The translations under genes and the position numbers were made by a program. Source: Gari tellinella (lineage: Eukaryota > Mollusca > Bivalvia > Cardiida > Psammobiidae). Taken from it: a DNA stretch of 64,000 bases. The stretch is from contig OV277863.1 of the NCBI GenBank assembly GCA_922989275.2, positions 49,706,999-49,770,998 on the forward strand, given 5' to 3'. This document shows, one piece after another, positions 1 to 11,774 of this stretch. The notes below the pieces were generated by a model. That model had not been told where the DNA came from. It did not search any database and was given only the letters and a program-made list of their open reading frames with translations. The first letter of the stretch is position 1. Every line of letters begins with the position of its first letter.

Positions 1-600
1 TCTTCATGGCAAGACCTTTCCAACCATACAAAGCTTTTTGACCTTGTGACCTTGACATTTGACCTACTTTTGTAAAAATCTTTAAATGGCTGTAACATTT
101 GCACCAGTTGGCCCAGGGCTTAAATATTTTGTATGTATATTTCTTGTGTCAAGACCTTTCCACCATACCAACATCTTTGACCATGTGACCTTGACCTCGA
201 TCTTTGACCTATTTAATCAAACTTTAACCAAAAACCTTAACCTTGGATATAACTTTTGCATTTTTGCACCTTGGCCTTTTATACTTGACATGTGTTTTCC
301 CTTTCTAACCATACAAAACTTTTTGACCTTGTGACCTTGACATTTGACCTACTTTTGTTGAAATCTTTAAATGGCTATAACATTTGCACCAGTAGGCCTA
401 CGGCTTTCATATTTTGTTTATATATTTCTTGTGTCAAGACCTTTCCAACCATACCTACGTTTTTGCCCTTGTGACCTTGACCTTTGACCTTTTTTTGTAT
501 AAATCTTTATACGCCTATAACATTTAAACATGTAGGCCTAGAGCTTCCATACTTTATAGGTTTCTTGTGTTAAGACTTCTCCAACCATGCCAATGTTTCA
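1..600. repeat. Tandem array, ~145 bp unit, 4-5 copies
   Basis: The phrase AAGACCTTTCCAACCATAC recurs, with changes, near 13, 152, 292, 437 and 571. Each time it is followed by a run of TTTGACCTTGTGACCTTGAC type. Copies differ by point changes and small indels. Short ORFs here are readings of the repeat and are not genes. Confidence 0.8.
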
Positions 601-882
601 TTTACCCTACGACCATGACTTTTGACCTACTCTTGCAAATAAGCATTACATTACAGAACATGATGCTGGCTGGGGGCATTTGTGTTTCACAAACACATTG
701 CTTTTCATCTGATCATCACCAAACTTTCTGAAAATGTTTGTTGACATAAAATGGAGACCAATTTGGATAACCAGCGGCACCAATTTATGCTAGGCCCTTT
801 GGAGTAATGGCCCTTGAAGTCCTCAAAATGGCGCTCCACTACAGTGTCAGCTCTCTAACTTTTACGTTTGATAGTCTGGATT

Positions 883-908
883 CCCCCCCCCCCCCCCCCC
901 CCCCCCCC
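883..908. repeat. Poly-C tract (about 26 C)
   Basis: An uninterrupted run of C inside the Helentron-like element. Its length is likely unstable in cells and uncertain in assembly. Confidence 0.95.
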
Positions 909-1574
909 TCTGTATCATCGGGGGCATTCGTGTAACTGGGACACGCTCTTGTTTTGTAATATTTAGTTGTCAGAGAGACAACGAAACACACGTTCGACAT
1001 AGTTCAAATATTAAAATCAGAATCTGGGGTCAAGTCATACGGGTCTTAAAACCTTTCACGTGCAGTAACAGGTTCTGTCCATATGCATGCATTATATGAG
1101 CATAATAGTAATAAGCAATTTTAGAGACCTAAGCGTATATTCCAAGTCCCAAAAAGAGGACCAATAGTTCCAAGTCAAGGTCAGTGTGGTCAAATGGTTT
1201 GCGTTCATGGAATGGCCTTGTCCATATACACGTATAAAAGCAATACCCCAAGGATCATAGGAGTAATAAGGCTTTCCCCATTCTAAAAACGAGATTTCGA
1301 AACCTAAATAAGAGCCCTTAGTTCAAGGTCAATGTTTTGGGAATGAACTTTTTGCGAGCATAGAAATGTATTGTTTATATACATATGCATACTAAATATG
1401 AAAGAAACTCATTGACTTCTTTTGGAAAAACGAAACTATTATTATATACTACACAACAATGCGTTAAATTGAATAGAAGCACTTGTAAAATCAGTGTGTA
1501 TCGTGATCCCTTTACTATTCTTAACCAGTATATTTTGTCATATATTGAGTCAATACATTAACACGCACGTAGTC

Positions 1575-1700
1575 GATGGAGAAAGGTGCCTGATTACGAC
1601 GTCAGGGGCGTAAGTTCGCTCCCCCGCCGGACCAAGTCCTTCGGATAAGACTAAATAAGCCGAGATCCGATGTATGAGTGCTTTAAACTGGGCATCTAAA
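1575..1700 (+). mobile_element. SINE-like fragment with tRNA-type B box
   Basis: A B-box-like stretch (GTAAGTTCGCTCCC) at about 1610-1624 is followed by TTCGGATAAGACTAAATAAG and GCCGAGATCCGATGT. That arrangement recalls the body of tRNA-derived SINEs in molluscs. No A box is clear and no tail was found. The family is inferred from memory of such repeats. Confidence 0.4.
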
Positions 1701-1812
1701 AGAACCAGAGAACTCTCTCGATAATAAGAGTAGGGTATCGCGTCTGGGTTCTCTGTACTCGCTCCCTTCTCTCTGGAGCGTCCAATTAGCCCATAGATTG
1801 CAGAAACGGACG

Positions 1813-2026
1813 TTAACCCTTAGCCCGCCAAATAAATTGTCGTCTGCTATATTTCTCGTCTGCTTCAAGTTTCAAAGTGCTTCAAAGTTGCTCAAAATTG
1901 CTGAAAATGTTGTCCGAGTGTCAAACAGCTTGGATCCGGATGAGACGCCGAGTTACTCGGCGTCTCATCCCGATCCAAGCTGTTTGCATATGGAGCTAAA
2001 GTCGTGACTGGCAGGCTAAGGGTTAA
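1813..2026 (-). mobile_element. TTAA-type MITE carrying hairpin A
   Basis: The element is bounded by TTAA at 1813-1816 and 2023-2026. Its inverted ends begin CCCTTAGCC, and the right one reads GGCTAAGGG. TTAA targets are typical of piggyBac-type transposition. Inside is a near-perfect palindrome at 1922-1986 with arms CAAACAGCTTGGATC / GATCCAAGCTGTTTG (hairpin module A). The left side carries GTCGTCTGC motifs shared with the MITEs at 23630 and 28360. There is no coding capacity. Confidence 0.8.
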
Positions 2027-2157
2027 CAAACAAAACAAAAACACCGTCAAAAGCGACGAGAAATCATTTCTTCAAAATATTAAAAATTGTAATTTGTCTT
2101 TACATGTCGATCTTCGAAAACTGAATGACCAAATACACGAATGCGATTTGCCTTACA

Positions 2158-2860
2158 TTTTAGCTCGCCTGTTTCAAATAAAGGGCTATTGTAATCACTC
2201 TGGCGTATGCGTTGTCGTCATCGGTGTTGTTGTCGTTGTATGCGTTGTCGTCGCCCGCAATATTAACATTGCCCATAACTTAAGAACTGCATGTGATACA
2301 GACTCTTCATTTTGTATGTGTTCTCACATCAAATAGATCTTGAGATCGTTCACAGTTCCAACAAAGGTCAATGTCGTTTAAAGATCATTAACGATAAAGA
2401 GGGAAAATAGGGTGGGTTTAATATTGGCCATAACTTTAGAACTGCTTGTGGTATAGACTTCATATTTGACTCTTGAGTTAATTACAATTAGGGTCATGTC
2501 AGACAAAGGTCAATGTCATTTAGAGTCCATATAGGGTTTTGTTTAAACGTTTTCCATACCTCTGTAACAACATATAATACAGACTTCAATTTGGGCATGT
2601 CTGCTTAACTCACCAAGCTCTTGAGCTCAGTAAAAGAATATCATGGTGGACAAAGGTGAATGTCATTTGGTGGTCATTTAGGGGTAAAAAAGGTTTGATT
2701 TAAGATTGGCCATAACTTTATATGTATTCAAGGCAAGTAGCTCTTGAGCTCAGTGCAAGTTGGATGATGTGAGACAAAGGTCAAGATTATTTAGAGCCAA
2801 CAGTAAACAGAGGGACAACTAGTGAAAACAGACAAAGGCATTAGGCATATATCACTGTTC
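2158..2860 (-). mobile_element. Helentron/pearl-like remnant with degenerate tandem units
   Basis: The left edge TTTTAGCTCGCC is the reverse complement of the GAGCTAAAA end seen at 37700-37708. It is followed by a GTTGTCGTC-rich tract, then by diverged units with GGCCATAACTTTAGAACTGC and AAAGGTCAATGTC. The repeats near 2270, 2433 and 2707 are only partly alignable. The other end is not clear. Confidence 0.45.
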
Positions 2861-4980
2861 CTTATTAATCCATAAGGATAACAAAACAGACGGGCGTTGA
2901 CACCCGCATGCAGTGCACTCGTTTGGCTTTATGACCGTTTATAAAAGATGTGTCACATAAGGATTACTTTTTTCTTATGTTGTCCTATTCATAGACCCCG
3001 CTTCAATAAAATATATTTCAAAAGAAAACACAATTAGAAATTTGGTTTTATATTAATTTTTAAATGTCATTGGTAGTATTTGCTCCTAGAAAAAGCAATT
3101 TAAGAAAATAGAACAGGCACCAAAATTAATGTGAAAAATATTAAGCCTTAATTTTCATCAATATGGTACTATTTTGTAAATCTTTTAAATAGAGATAATT
3201 CTGTTTTCTATAATGACTCAAAATTTTCGTCTCTTACCTATCAATTAATGACGACAAAGATAGTGCCATCACAATGCTTTAACAGGCAGGATGTTCCTCC
3301 ATCCCAGATCAAACTAAGGTCAACACTACCACACTCGTTCTATCGAATGATAGCCAATTCCTACGGTTGCTAATTTATTCAGCTCTGGATTTTGTGAAAT
3401 AGTATCGGGATATTGTCCATCCTACCAACAACGCTGGTAACCCACCAACTTCATCTGTGTTTAACTGCATTAAAATTAGTCACATATTGTTCATCTTAAA
3501 AAACAATACGCATGTAATATTGTACACATTTTTGGAAAATCCCATTATCAAACATACGTTCTTTGCCAAGAACCGCTATTACATAACTCGTATACAATAA
3601 CGAATTACTGGAAAATTCCCTATTCGATGACACATCCTTAGACAACATATGTTTGACCCGTAAAAAGAGTCAAATCCTTTTGTACATAACCGTTACACTG
3701 GCCGGAATCTCCAAGTCAGCGAAATCCGTTTTGAGTTGCCTCCCTTTAACCACACGCTTTCTTTTCGCAATACATGTATAACAACCATAATGATCATACT
3801 GTTTATAAAATGAATATCTATCCCAACGATATATAGGGGTTTTCTACTGTCTTTAAATCGTTTTACCATAGAAATTTACAATATTTTGTCAACCGTTTAT
3901 GTCCGTCTATTCAAAACCCAACTATACTGGCTAAAACATTTCAAAGAAATAGCATGCGCTAGTTATATCAAATTGTCCCTTGTGTTATCCCTTTTGAACA
4001 TAAGAAAATTCGATCTTTAACTCATCCTATTTTATAGGCTGTTTCGAAAGACGTTTGTTTATTTACTTGATGATGTGCTTCTTTCATTTGCTATTGACAG
4101 ACAGTGTTTATTACTTTAGGCTTCACATAAATTCTTGAACTAGCGACCTATCTTAAAATTCAAAATTTAAAACAGATATGTTCTTTTTGTAAGCAGGAGA
4201 ACCTGGCATTAAATAAAATACAGAAAGCATTTCTTCACCACCCAATATATGATTGTTTGCCCCTATTTCTCGCAAAAGGGTTTTCTTCAGTCTATCATTT
4301 ACAATTTATGAATAAAACAACACAAATCACACTCAACTTTTAAAGAAACATTATTTTCGTCTATACGACTGGTTGCCTGGAGGGCTGTTGAAAAGGGGAT
4401 ATTCCTCAACAGCAAAAGGTGCTGAGCGCTTACTCCTTCTCTGACTGCTCCTGGACTTTTTTACGCTTATGCGTCCTGCTGTACGCCCTTGTTAGTCGGG
4501 ACGCATCATCACTGTCTCTTGTATTGTTGTCGACTTAGACTTATAGTGATCTTACTCCATTGGTTTGAATTAAAACTGTTTTGACGTGAATATATTTGCG
4601 TACCGGTTGGAATCTTAAGTTCTTTTCGCCGACAACAATAAATACGCTCTAGCTGGTGTAAATATTTGTTTTTGTTTTGTTATATTTATTTGAAGGATGC
4701 TCTTATTTCAGACATTAAACCATGCTTTTAACGCTTTGCCGATCAATACATGTCGTCAGAGCTTACTCATCTGGAAGTGTAGCCTCAGAATGTCTTGGGA
4801 ACAAGCATACCTGTCATAGGGTCTTATATGTTGCAAATTAATGATATGTCAAGATAAAATGGTTTTCGTCTTCGAGCCTGTGTTTACGACATAAACATCA
4901 ACTTATTACTTGTATATTGTTTTATTATCAATGCGTCCTAAAAGTAACATAACTTGTTTATCTGTTGTTAACATCCGGAG
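2860..4980. other. AT-rich stretch, nothing recognised
   Basis: No ORF, tRNA, clear tandem repeat or terminal inverted repeat was seen on either strand in this 2.1 kb. Confidence 0.5.
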
Positions 4981-4984
4981 TTAT

Positions 4985-6165
4985 AACTAACGTGTAAATT
5001 ATCCTCATCTAGATGGCGATGTTCCCCGTTCTACATCTTACGGGATTTATATTTCACAACTTATTCGTTTTGCTAGGGCCTGTACCTCTGTTGAGGACTT
5101 CCACATTCGTAATAAAACTATTACTATACTGAAAAGCTTCTTAAACAGGGTTACAGATTTCATAAACTTCGTAAAACATTTTCTAAATTCTTTTATAGAA
5201 ATCTTCCTCTCATTAACAAGTATAAATGTAACTTAAAGTCTTTTCTGCGGCAAGGTATTTCCCATCCGGAGTTTTATGGTGATGTGATTTACAGACTTCG
5301 TTAGATTCTTGGACATATGCATTTTCAAAACCTATTTGTGAAACGTATTAGATTTTTCCTCAAAAAAGATAATGATCCAACTATATTGCTGCGCACGTTT
5401 CGCTATCGATCAATCTACAATTGATAACTATGCTTTCCTCTTTGGTTGTGCGACGACAGACAGGGTTTAGCACTACATGATGATGTGTCTCTAAAGCCGT
5501 CCTTAACCGGGAGAGTTATGTCGGATGTTTGTGCTTTGTGTTTTCTCTCCCTCTCTGTCGTACCCTGAACTAATTCATGTCTTACAGTTACTCGTGACTA
5601 CAGACTAGTCGCTTGAGTACAATTTGACCGTTGCCATAGTGGGTTATTTTTAACACGGGCTTGAATGTTTAATTCTTTCCCGTGCTACTAATAATCTTGT
5701 CATATAATTTTTGTTAGGTGTTTTACATGTATTTACTTACTGTGCTGGCGGTCATTTTGATTGTAAGGTTGTGGAAAAGGGTTTATATTTTATGTACACT
5801 GTTCGTCTTTAAAGGTGAATATAGGAGATAAGAGTTGGGTTAGGCGTCCTTAAACCCAGGTTTAACCCCCCCCCCCAGTGGTTGTTAATAATTAATCTAT
5901 AATTGATTATTGATGCTGATGACCGTACCAAGGCGGGCTCCTATGTTCACTTTGCTTAATGTTTTTCTTGCGTGTTGTTTTCTATTTAGTGTGTAAATGA
6001 AGGAATGGTATTGCGCGCGCGTGCGTGCGTGCGTGCGTGCGCGTGCGTGTGTGTGTGTGTGTTTGTTTGTTATGGTATGACTGTGTGTGTGTTCTGCTTG
6101 AGAGGTGGGTGTATTGTTTGTGTTGCGTTTCCTGCTTGAGTCTTCCGTATTTATTTGACGAAGTT
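4985..6165 (+). mobile_element. Decayed retrotransposon 3' end (post-RT region plus tail)
   Basis: From about 4991 the plus strand reads, across several frameshifts and stops, as the conserved region found after the reverse transcriptase domain in many invertebrate retrotransposon polyproteins. The pieces are DGDVPRSTSYGIYISQL, IRFARACTSVEDF, then HPEFYGDV- and IDNYAFLFGC-like segments (about 5010-5450). The block 5715-6165 is then repeated at 50162-50575, as expected for a shared 3' tail of 5'-truncated copies. The reverse transcriptase core is absent. Family recognition rests on remembered sequence patterns. Confidence 0.7.
5998..6076. repeat. (GC)n/(GTGC)n/(GT)n microsatellite
   Basis: A compound alternating purine-pyrimidine tract inside the retrotransposon tail. 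The homologous position in the second tail copy (about 50456-50480) is a shorter GT tract. Confidence 0.9.
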
Positions 6166-6244
6166 TGATAACTACTTCGTTACGTACGAGAAGCGATTAC
6201 TGCTTGGCTTTTATCAGATTCTATAATTGTCTAAAGGTTGTGTT

Positions 6245-6307
6245 TTATTGCGATGCGTTTGCGTTTCGTTTGCGTTTAAACGGGAAAGAATAACGTTTTC
6301 TCCACTG
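6245..6307. mobile_element. Solo end of a CAGTGGAGAA-type MITE
   Basis: It holds GCGTTTCGTTTGCGTTTAAA, then CGGGAAAGAATAACG and TTCTCCACTG. This equals the right end of the complete MITEs at 13545 and 15169, but no partner end or hairpin is nearby. Confidence 0.7.
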
Positions 6308-6589
6308 TTACCTATTTACCATTATTAACTATTCTGTTCTAAAGTAACACAGACAAGTCAGAAAATTCGGATCGCTCACGTGACTCTTATTCGACCATGC
6401 GGAAATTCTCGGAAGCCAACACGAAGATTTGTTATGTAAACAAAGTGCTTATTTTTATTGTCGATGATGTTTGAAATGTCACACTATGCATATTCCGCCC
6501 TTTTCCATAAGCTATTTTTATCTTACGGAAAAATATTGAAAAATTTGCCACTGAACAATTAGTCTAGTACATCATAATCTGTTCCAAGC

Positions 6590-6665
6590 GACGATAGCTC
6601 AGTGGTTTAATCGACCCACTAGAATATATCAATTTCTAGGTCGAGAGTTCGATCCCTGCCATAAT
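6590..6665 (+). tRNA. tRNA-like sequence (SINE head or tRNA relic)
   Basis: A box-like TAGCTCAGTGG lies at 6595-6605 and B box-like GAGAGTTCGATCCC about 40 bases later. The acceptor arms do not pair convincingly, so this is more likely a SINE promoter or a pseudo-tRNA than a working gene. Confidence 0.4.
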
Positions 6666-6977
6666 AGTTTGGCTTACAAGCATTTTTGTGATGTTTTTTT
6701 TTTGTAAATTAGTTTGTCGGGAAGACGCATGCTTGTCCTGATAATCTTTATTTGTGTAAATTTTGCTATGTGTATTTTGTTAAAGAATTGCTTAATAAAA
6801 TGAAAAGTGAATCAAAAAAAAATAAAAAAGGATGAAGAAAATAAATATTGAAATAAAACAAATTACAAAATTAATACAGACATATTTTATATGAAGCGAG
6901 AATAAATTCACAATAAAATATATCAAATTTATTTTATAAAAAGACCTGAAAGATCTATCTTATTTGAAATAGATCTT

Positions 6978-7030
6978 ACATAGCTTCGAACCCACAAGCT
7001 CTGTCTTTGAGTCAGCGACACATGCCACCG
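6978..7030 (-). tRNA. tRNA-like fragment, minus strand
   Basis: Read on the minus strand it gives GACTCAAAGACAG, then GTGGGTTCGAAGC, which resemble an anticodon arm and a T arm. It lies just outside the foldback element. A proper acceptor stem was not found. Confidence 0.3.
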
Positions 7031-7189
7031 TAATTAATTGTAACGCGTGTAGTCCTGTACCTGGCCTGAAGACCCGTTTGCAAAATGGTGTTGAAAGAGT
7101 TTCTCACTTGATGTGAGTTAACGAGACCCTATACATCACAAATCACCGAGGTGCTTGTCTGCCACATGGTCACGAGCCCCACAATATCC

Positions 7190-8435
7190 AAATCCAATAT
7201 GGCCGCCGTCAGCCATTTTGGAAAAACTAACTTTTTTGTTTTTTGGAGAATAAACAAGTGTAATACCTCTAAATTGATTGTTTTTGGGTGTGGAACTCAT
7301 TTCTGAGGCCCTTTGTGCAATCTGGGGTGTCTTTGATTTGGAAAGGTCAATTTTCACATTAGCCAAATCCAATATGGCCGCCGCAAGCCATGTTGGAAAA
7401 GCTATTTTCGTTGTTTTTTAAGAAAAATCAAATATAATACTTCTAAATTGATGATTTTTAGAGTATAACTCACTTCTGATGCCCTTTGTGTAATCTTGGA
7501 TGTCTTTGATTTGGAAAGATCAAGTTCCCCGATAATAAAATCAAATATGGCCGCCGCATGCCATGAAAAAAAAAAGCTAACTTTTTTCTTTTTTTGGAGA
7601 AAAAACCAATGATATACCTCTAAATTGATAATTTTTGGATGTTGAACTCATTTCTGAGGCCTTTTGTGCAATCTGGGATGCATTTGATTCGGAAAGGTCA
7701 AGTTTAACAATAGCCAAATCCAATATGGCCGCCGCAAGCCATGTTAAAATAGCTAACTTTTTTCTTTTTTTGGAGAATAAACAAAAGTAATACGCCTGAA
7801 TCGATAATTTTTGGGTGTTGAAACTCATTTCTGATGCCCTTTGTGTAATCTGGGATGTCTTTGATTTGGAAAGATCAAGTTCCACAATAGCAAAATCAAA
7901 TATTACCGCCGCAAGCCATACTAAGAAAGCTAACTTTTTCCTTTTTTGAAAATAAACGAATGTAATACCTCTCAATTGATATTTTTTGGGTGTTGAACTC
8001 ATTTCTGAGGCCTTTTTGTGCAATCTGGGATGTATTTGATTTGTTAAGGTCAAGTTTCACAATAGCCAAATCCAATATGGCCGCCGCAAACCATGTTGAA
8101 AAGGCTTATTTTGTTGCTTTTTGGACAAAATCAAATGTTATACTTCTAAATTGATTATTTTTTAGAGTAGAACTCATTTTTGATAACCTTTGTGCAATCT
8201 TGAGTGTCTCTGCTTTGGAAAGATCAATTTCCAAAAGAAGCAAAATCCAATATGGCCGCCGCAACCATGTTGAAAAAGCTATTTGTTTTCATTTTTGGAG
8301 AATAATCAAATGTAATATCTCTTAATTGATAATATTTTGGTGTGGAACTTATTTCTGAGGCCCTTTGTGCAATCTTAGGTGTCTTTGATTCAGAAAGGTC
8401 AAGTTCCACAATAGCAAACTCCAATATGGCAGCCG
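7190..8435 (-). repeat. Left-arm tandem array, 8 x ~175 bp
   Basis: AATATGGCCGCCGCAAGCC or a variant recurs near 7196, 7371, 7543, 7722, 7899, 8074, 8249 and 8423, a spacing of 172-179. ORFs of up to 158 codons here are the repeat read through. They encode no known domain. Confidence 0.9.
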
Positions 8436-8705
8436 CAAACCAAGATGGAAAAGCTAATTTTAAAAAAAAAAATTATGAAAGATCAAATATACATGTAATA
8501 CATGTTTATCTTAATTGGTTATCGCTTGTTTATAACTCATTACCTCTCTGAGGTCCTTTGTTCAATATGGAGGTTGAAAAGGTCAAGTTCAATATCTCTT
8601 TGATACATCAACGATCTTGGGCTAAGCTTAAACAGAAGAAGTCAGTATGTAAACAAGAAGTAAGTAAATGACAACACTGACATTAGACAGAGAAAAAAAG
8701 ACAGT

Positions 8706-8775
8706 GAGTGGGACTCAATCCTACGTCCTGAGGTGAGAGGCTGTTATCCTAACCAGTAAGACTTCCACAGCCCCA
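8706..8775 (-). tRNA. tRNA-Glu(CTC)-like segment, left arm
   Basis: The minus strand reads as a relic of tRNA-Glu: a GTCTTACTGGTTAGGAT A-box region, a GCCTCTCACCTCAGG anticodon arm with CTC, and a GGATTGAGTCCC B box. It is probably the head of a tRNA-derived SINE caught in the foldback arm. Its inverted twin is at 9388-9457. Confidence 0.55.
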
Positions 8776-9387
8776 CGGACAGACGGTAGGGCCGGGACAG
8801 AAATGTAACACCTTGTTCCACATGCATGGAAAGGTACATCAATAAAGCATAAAAATTGATTAGATACACATGTAGTTCCAAAGTCATTTCGTGTCGGGTT
8901 TTCACAGAGTGAAGAAACTGAAGACAGAAATGCAACAAACGTGTCATGTCATCAATATTCATTCATGATATGCCCGGTTTTGTCGAGATAGGGTGAGAAT
9001 AAACTGACAATCAGTTGTATCTCATTTCTCTATATATACCCTCAAAATTAATTGGTCGGATCCTTGTGGTAAGGAGCACATTGGTACTCTGCTGCCCTCA
9101 AAGTGCCTTAAGCCTTTACCATAGAGTCTGCTCACATTGTATTAGTGTACAGAGGCGTGTGATACTCGGTGATGTCTTTGTCGTGCTGCAGAGGTACGTT
9201 TTGCAACACATTTTGTCATGGAAAACTGGACACTTCAGTTTTTTCGCCCTGTGAAAACCCGTCACGAAATGACTTTGGAACTACATGTGTATCCAATCAA
9301 TTGTTAAGGTTTTATTGATGTACCTTTCCATGCATGTTGAACAAGGTGTTATATGTGTATTTCTGTCCCGGCACTACCGTCTGTCCA

Positions 9388-9457
9388 TGGGGCTGTGGAA
9401 GTCTTAGTGGTTTGGATAAAAGCCTCTCACCTCAGGACGTAGGATTGAGTCCCGCTC
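9388..9457 (+). tRNA. tRNA-Glu(CTC)-like segment, right arm
   Basis: This is the inverted twin of 8706-8775. It keeps GTCTTAGTGGTTTGGATAA, the CTC anticodon loop and GGATTGAGTCCC. The two copies differ at a few positions, so the arms have diverged since they arose or were last made alike. Confidence 0.55.
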
Positions 9458-9545
9458 ACTGTCGTTTTTCTCTGTCTAATGTCAGAGAGTTGTCATCTAC
9501 TTACTTTTTGTTTATATACTATACTGACTACTTCTGTTCAAGCTA

Positions 9546-9987
9546 AATCTGAATAAGGGGAGATTCTTCGAAAGCACAGAAAACAAAGCAAATACTGAAA
9601 ATTGCAGACTCGGTTTAATTGAGTCTGTTCATGAGCAATACTGAAATATGCAACAGTGCTCACGCCCCTTAGCACCAGCTTAAGCGGAATTCAAATTTCA
9701 ACTGTAAATGCGCTGAAATCAATGATTCCAAAGGATCAGAAAGTATAACAACACTGAGAATGAAGTACGGTGCGACTTTTTACAGCCACCACACAAGCAC
9801 TTAACATCTGCTCTTGTGAATTATATAAATCTGAATAAGGGGCACTGAAAACAAAGCAAATACTGAAAATTGCAGACTCGGTCTAAATGAGTCTGTTCAT
9901 GAGCAATACTGAAATATGCAACAGTGCTCACGCCCCCTAGCACCAGCTTAAGCGGAATTCAACTTCAACTGTGAATGCGCTGAAATC
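9546..9987. repeat. Insertion in right arm with ~165 bp direct repeats
   Basis: The left arm has no counterpart here. The insert has two direct copies, 9547-9720 and 9828-9987, both holding GCAATACTGAAATATGCAAC and CACCAGCTTAAGCGGAATTC. A 107 bp unique segment lies between them. Two similar ends around an internal part could be terminal repeats of a small element, or a tandem duplication with an insert. Confidence 0.65.
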
Positions 9988-10194
9988 AAGCCCAAGGTCG
10001 TTGACGTATCAAAATCAAAAAGACATTGAACTTGACATTTTCAAACCATTATGACTCTCCATATTGAACAAAGGAGCTCAGAGAGGAAATGAGTTTTACA
10101 CAAGCAATAATCAATTAAGATATACATGTATTACATGTATATTTGATCTTTCTTAATTTATTTATTTTTTTAAAAATTTGCTTTTCCATCTTGG

Positions 10195-11430
10195 TTTGCG
10201 GCTGCCATATTGGATTTTGCTATTGTGGAACTTGACCTTTCTGAATCAAAGACACCTACGATTGCACAAAGGACCTCAGAAAAAAGTCCCACACCAAAAT
10301 ATTATCAATTTAAATGCATTACATTTGATTATTCTCCAAAAATGAAAACAAATAGCTTTTTCAACATGGTTGCGGCGGCCATATTGGATTTTGCTTCTTT
10401 TGGAACTTGATCTTTCCAAAACAAAGACACCCTAGATTGCACAAAGGTTATCAGAAATGAGTTCTACTCTAAAACATAATCAATTTGAAAGTATCACGTT
10501 TGATTTTTGTACAAAAAAACAACAAAATCAGTTTTTCCAACATGGTTTGCGGCGGCCATATTGGATTTAGCTATTAAGAAACTTGACCTTTCTGAATCAA
10601 ATACATCCCAGATAGCACAAAAGGCCTCAGAAATGAGTTCAACACACAAATATTATCAATTGAGAGGTATAACATTCTTTTAGTTTAAAAAAAAGGAATA
10701 AGTTAGCTTTTCTAGCATGGCTTGGGTCGGCCATATTTGATTTTGCTATCGTGGAACTTGATCTATCCAAATCAAAGACATCCCAGATTGCACAAAGGGC
10801 ATCAGAAATGAGTTCAACACCCAAAAATCATCAATTGAGAGGTATGACATTTATTTATTCTCCAAAAAAAGAAAAAAGGTAGCCTTTTTAAAATGGCTTG
10901 CGGCGGCCATATTGGATTTGGCTATTGTTAAACATGACCTTTCCGAATCAAATACATCCAAGATTGCACAAAAGGCCCAAGAAATGAGTTCAACACCCAA
11001 ACATAATCAATTAAGAGGTATTACATTGGTTAATTTTCCAAAAAAAGAAACAAGTTAGCTTTTTTTTCATTGCTTGGGGCGGCCATATTTGATTTTGCTA
11101 TTGTGGAACATGATCTGTCCAAATCAAAGACATCCTAGAGTACACAAAGGGCATCAGAAGTGAGTTATACTTTAAAATTCACGAATTTAGAAGTATTATA
11201 TTTGATTAAAAAAACGAAAATAGCTTTTCCAACATTGATTGCTGCGGCCATATTGGATTTGGCTAATGTGAAACTTGACCTTTCCAAATCAAAGACACTC
11301 CAGATTGCACAAAGGGCATTAGATATGAGTTCCACACCAAAAAACAATCAATGTAAAGGTATTACACTTGTTTATTCATCAAAAACCAAAAAATTAGTTT
11401 TTTCCAAAATGGCTGACGGCGGCCATGATT
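10195..11430 (+). repeat. Right-arm tandem array, 8 x ~175 bp
   Basis: GGCGGCCATATTGGATTTGG or a variant recurs near 10208, 10378, 10556, 10730, 10905, 11080, 11247 and 11425, in inverted order to the left arm. The copy number equals that of the left arm. Confidence 0.9.
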
Positions 11431-11760
11431 ATTGGATTTGGATATTGTGGGGCTCGTGACCATGTGGCAGACAAGCACCTCGGTGATTTGTGATGTCTAG
11501 GGTCTCGTTAACTCACATAAAGTGAGAAACTCTCTCAACACCATTTTGCAAACGGGTCTACAGGCCTAGTCCTGCACTAGTGCGTAGTATATGTTTCTAA
11601 GTTCATTTGTATTTATTGATTTTTACCTATACAGTTAACGGCAAGTCCCGACTTCATCGACGAAACTTGACGGAAACTGATCAGTGCCAGTTCAAAAATC
11701 ATCGACAATACAACCATCCCGATAAGAAATTGGCACATTTATGTACGATTCTTAAAGAAA

Positions 11761-11774
11761 GGGGGGGGGGGGGG
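11761..11774. repeat. Poly-G tract (14 G)
   Basis: An uninterrupted run of 14 G, just outside the right end of the foldback element. Confidence 0.9.

Larger units (their letters stand above)
1..955 (-). mobile_element. Helentron/pearl-like element, cut by window edge
   Basis: The right edge reads, on the minus strand, as an element start (AAAACAAGAGCGTG) very like the start of the element at 36441 (AACAAGAGCCGC). Inward from it lie a GC-containing segment, a poly-C tract and then a tandem array. This order (an ACAAGAG start, then an array of 140-170 bp repeats) is what non-autonomous Helentron or pearl elements of bivalves look like. The 3' end lies outside the window, so the family is inferred. 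Confidence 0.5.
7050..11580. mobile_element. 4.5 kb foldback element with long tandem-repeat arms
   Basis: The left arm (7050 to about 8990) and right arm (about 9190-11580) are inverted copies of each other. The outer ends match: left GACCCGTTTGCAAAATGGTG, right its reverse complement at about 11541-11560. Each arm has, from outside in, a unique segment with GCTTGTCTGCCACATGGTC, eight ~175 bp repeats, a tRNA-Glu-like segment and an inner segment. About 200 bp separate the arms. Long inverted arms built of tandem subrepeats are the hallmark of Foldback (FB) transposons. No transposase and no target duplication were seen. The element could also be an inverted satellite duplication. Confidence 0.8.

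Noticed and set aside
7577..8053. 158-codon ORF in the left foldback arm
   Set aside because: It is the ~175 bp tandem unit read through about three copies (175 is close to a multiple of 3 only by indels). There is no domain, and the homologous right-arm frame is broken.
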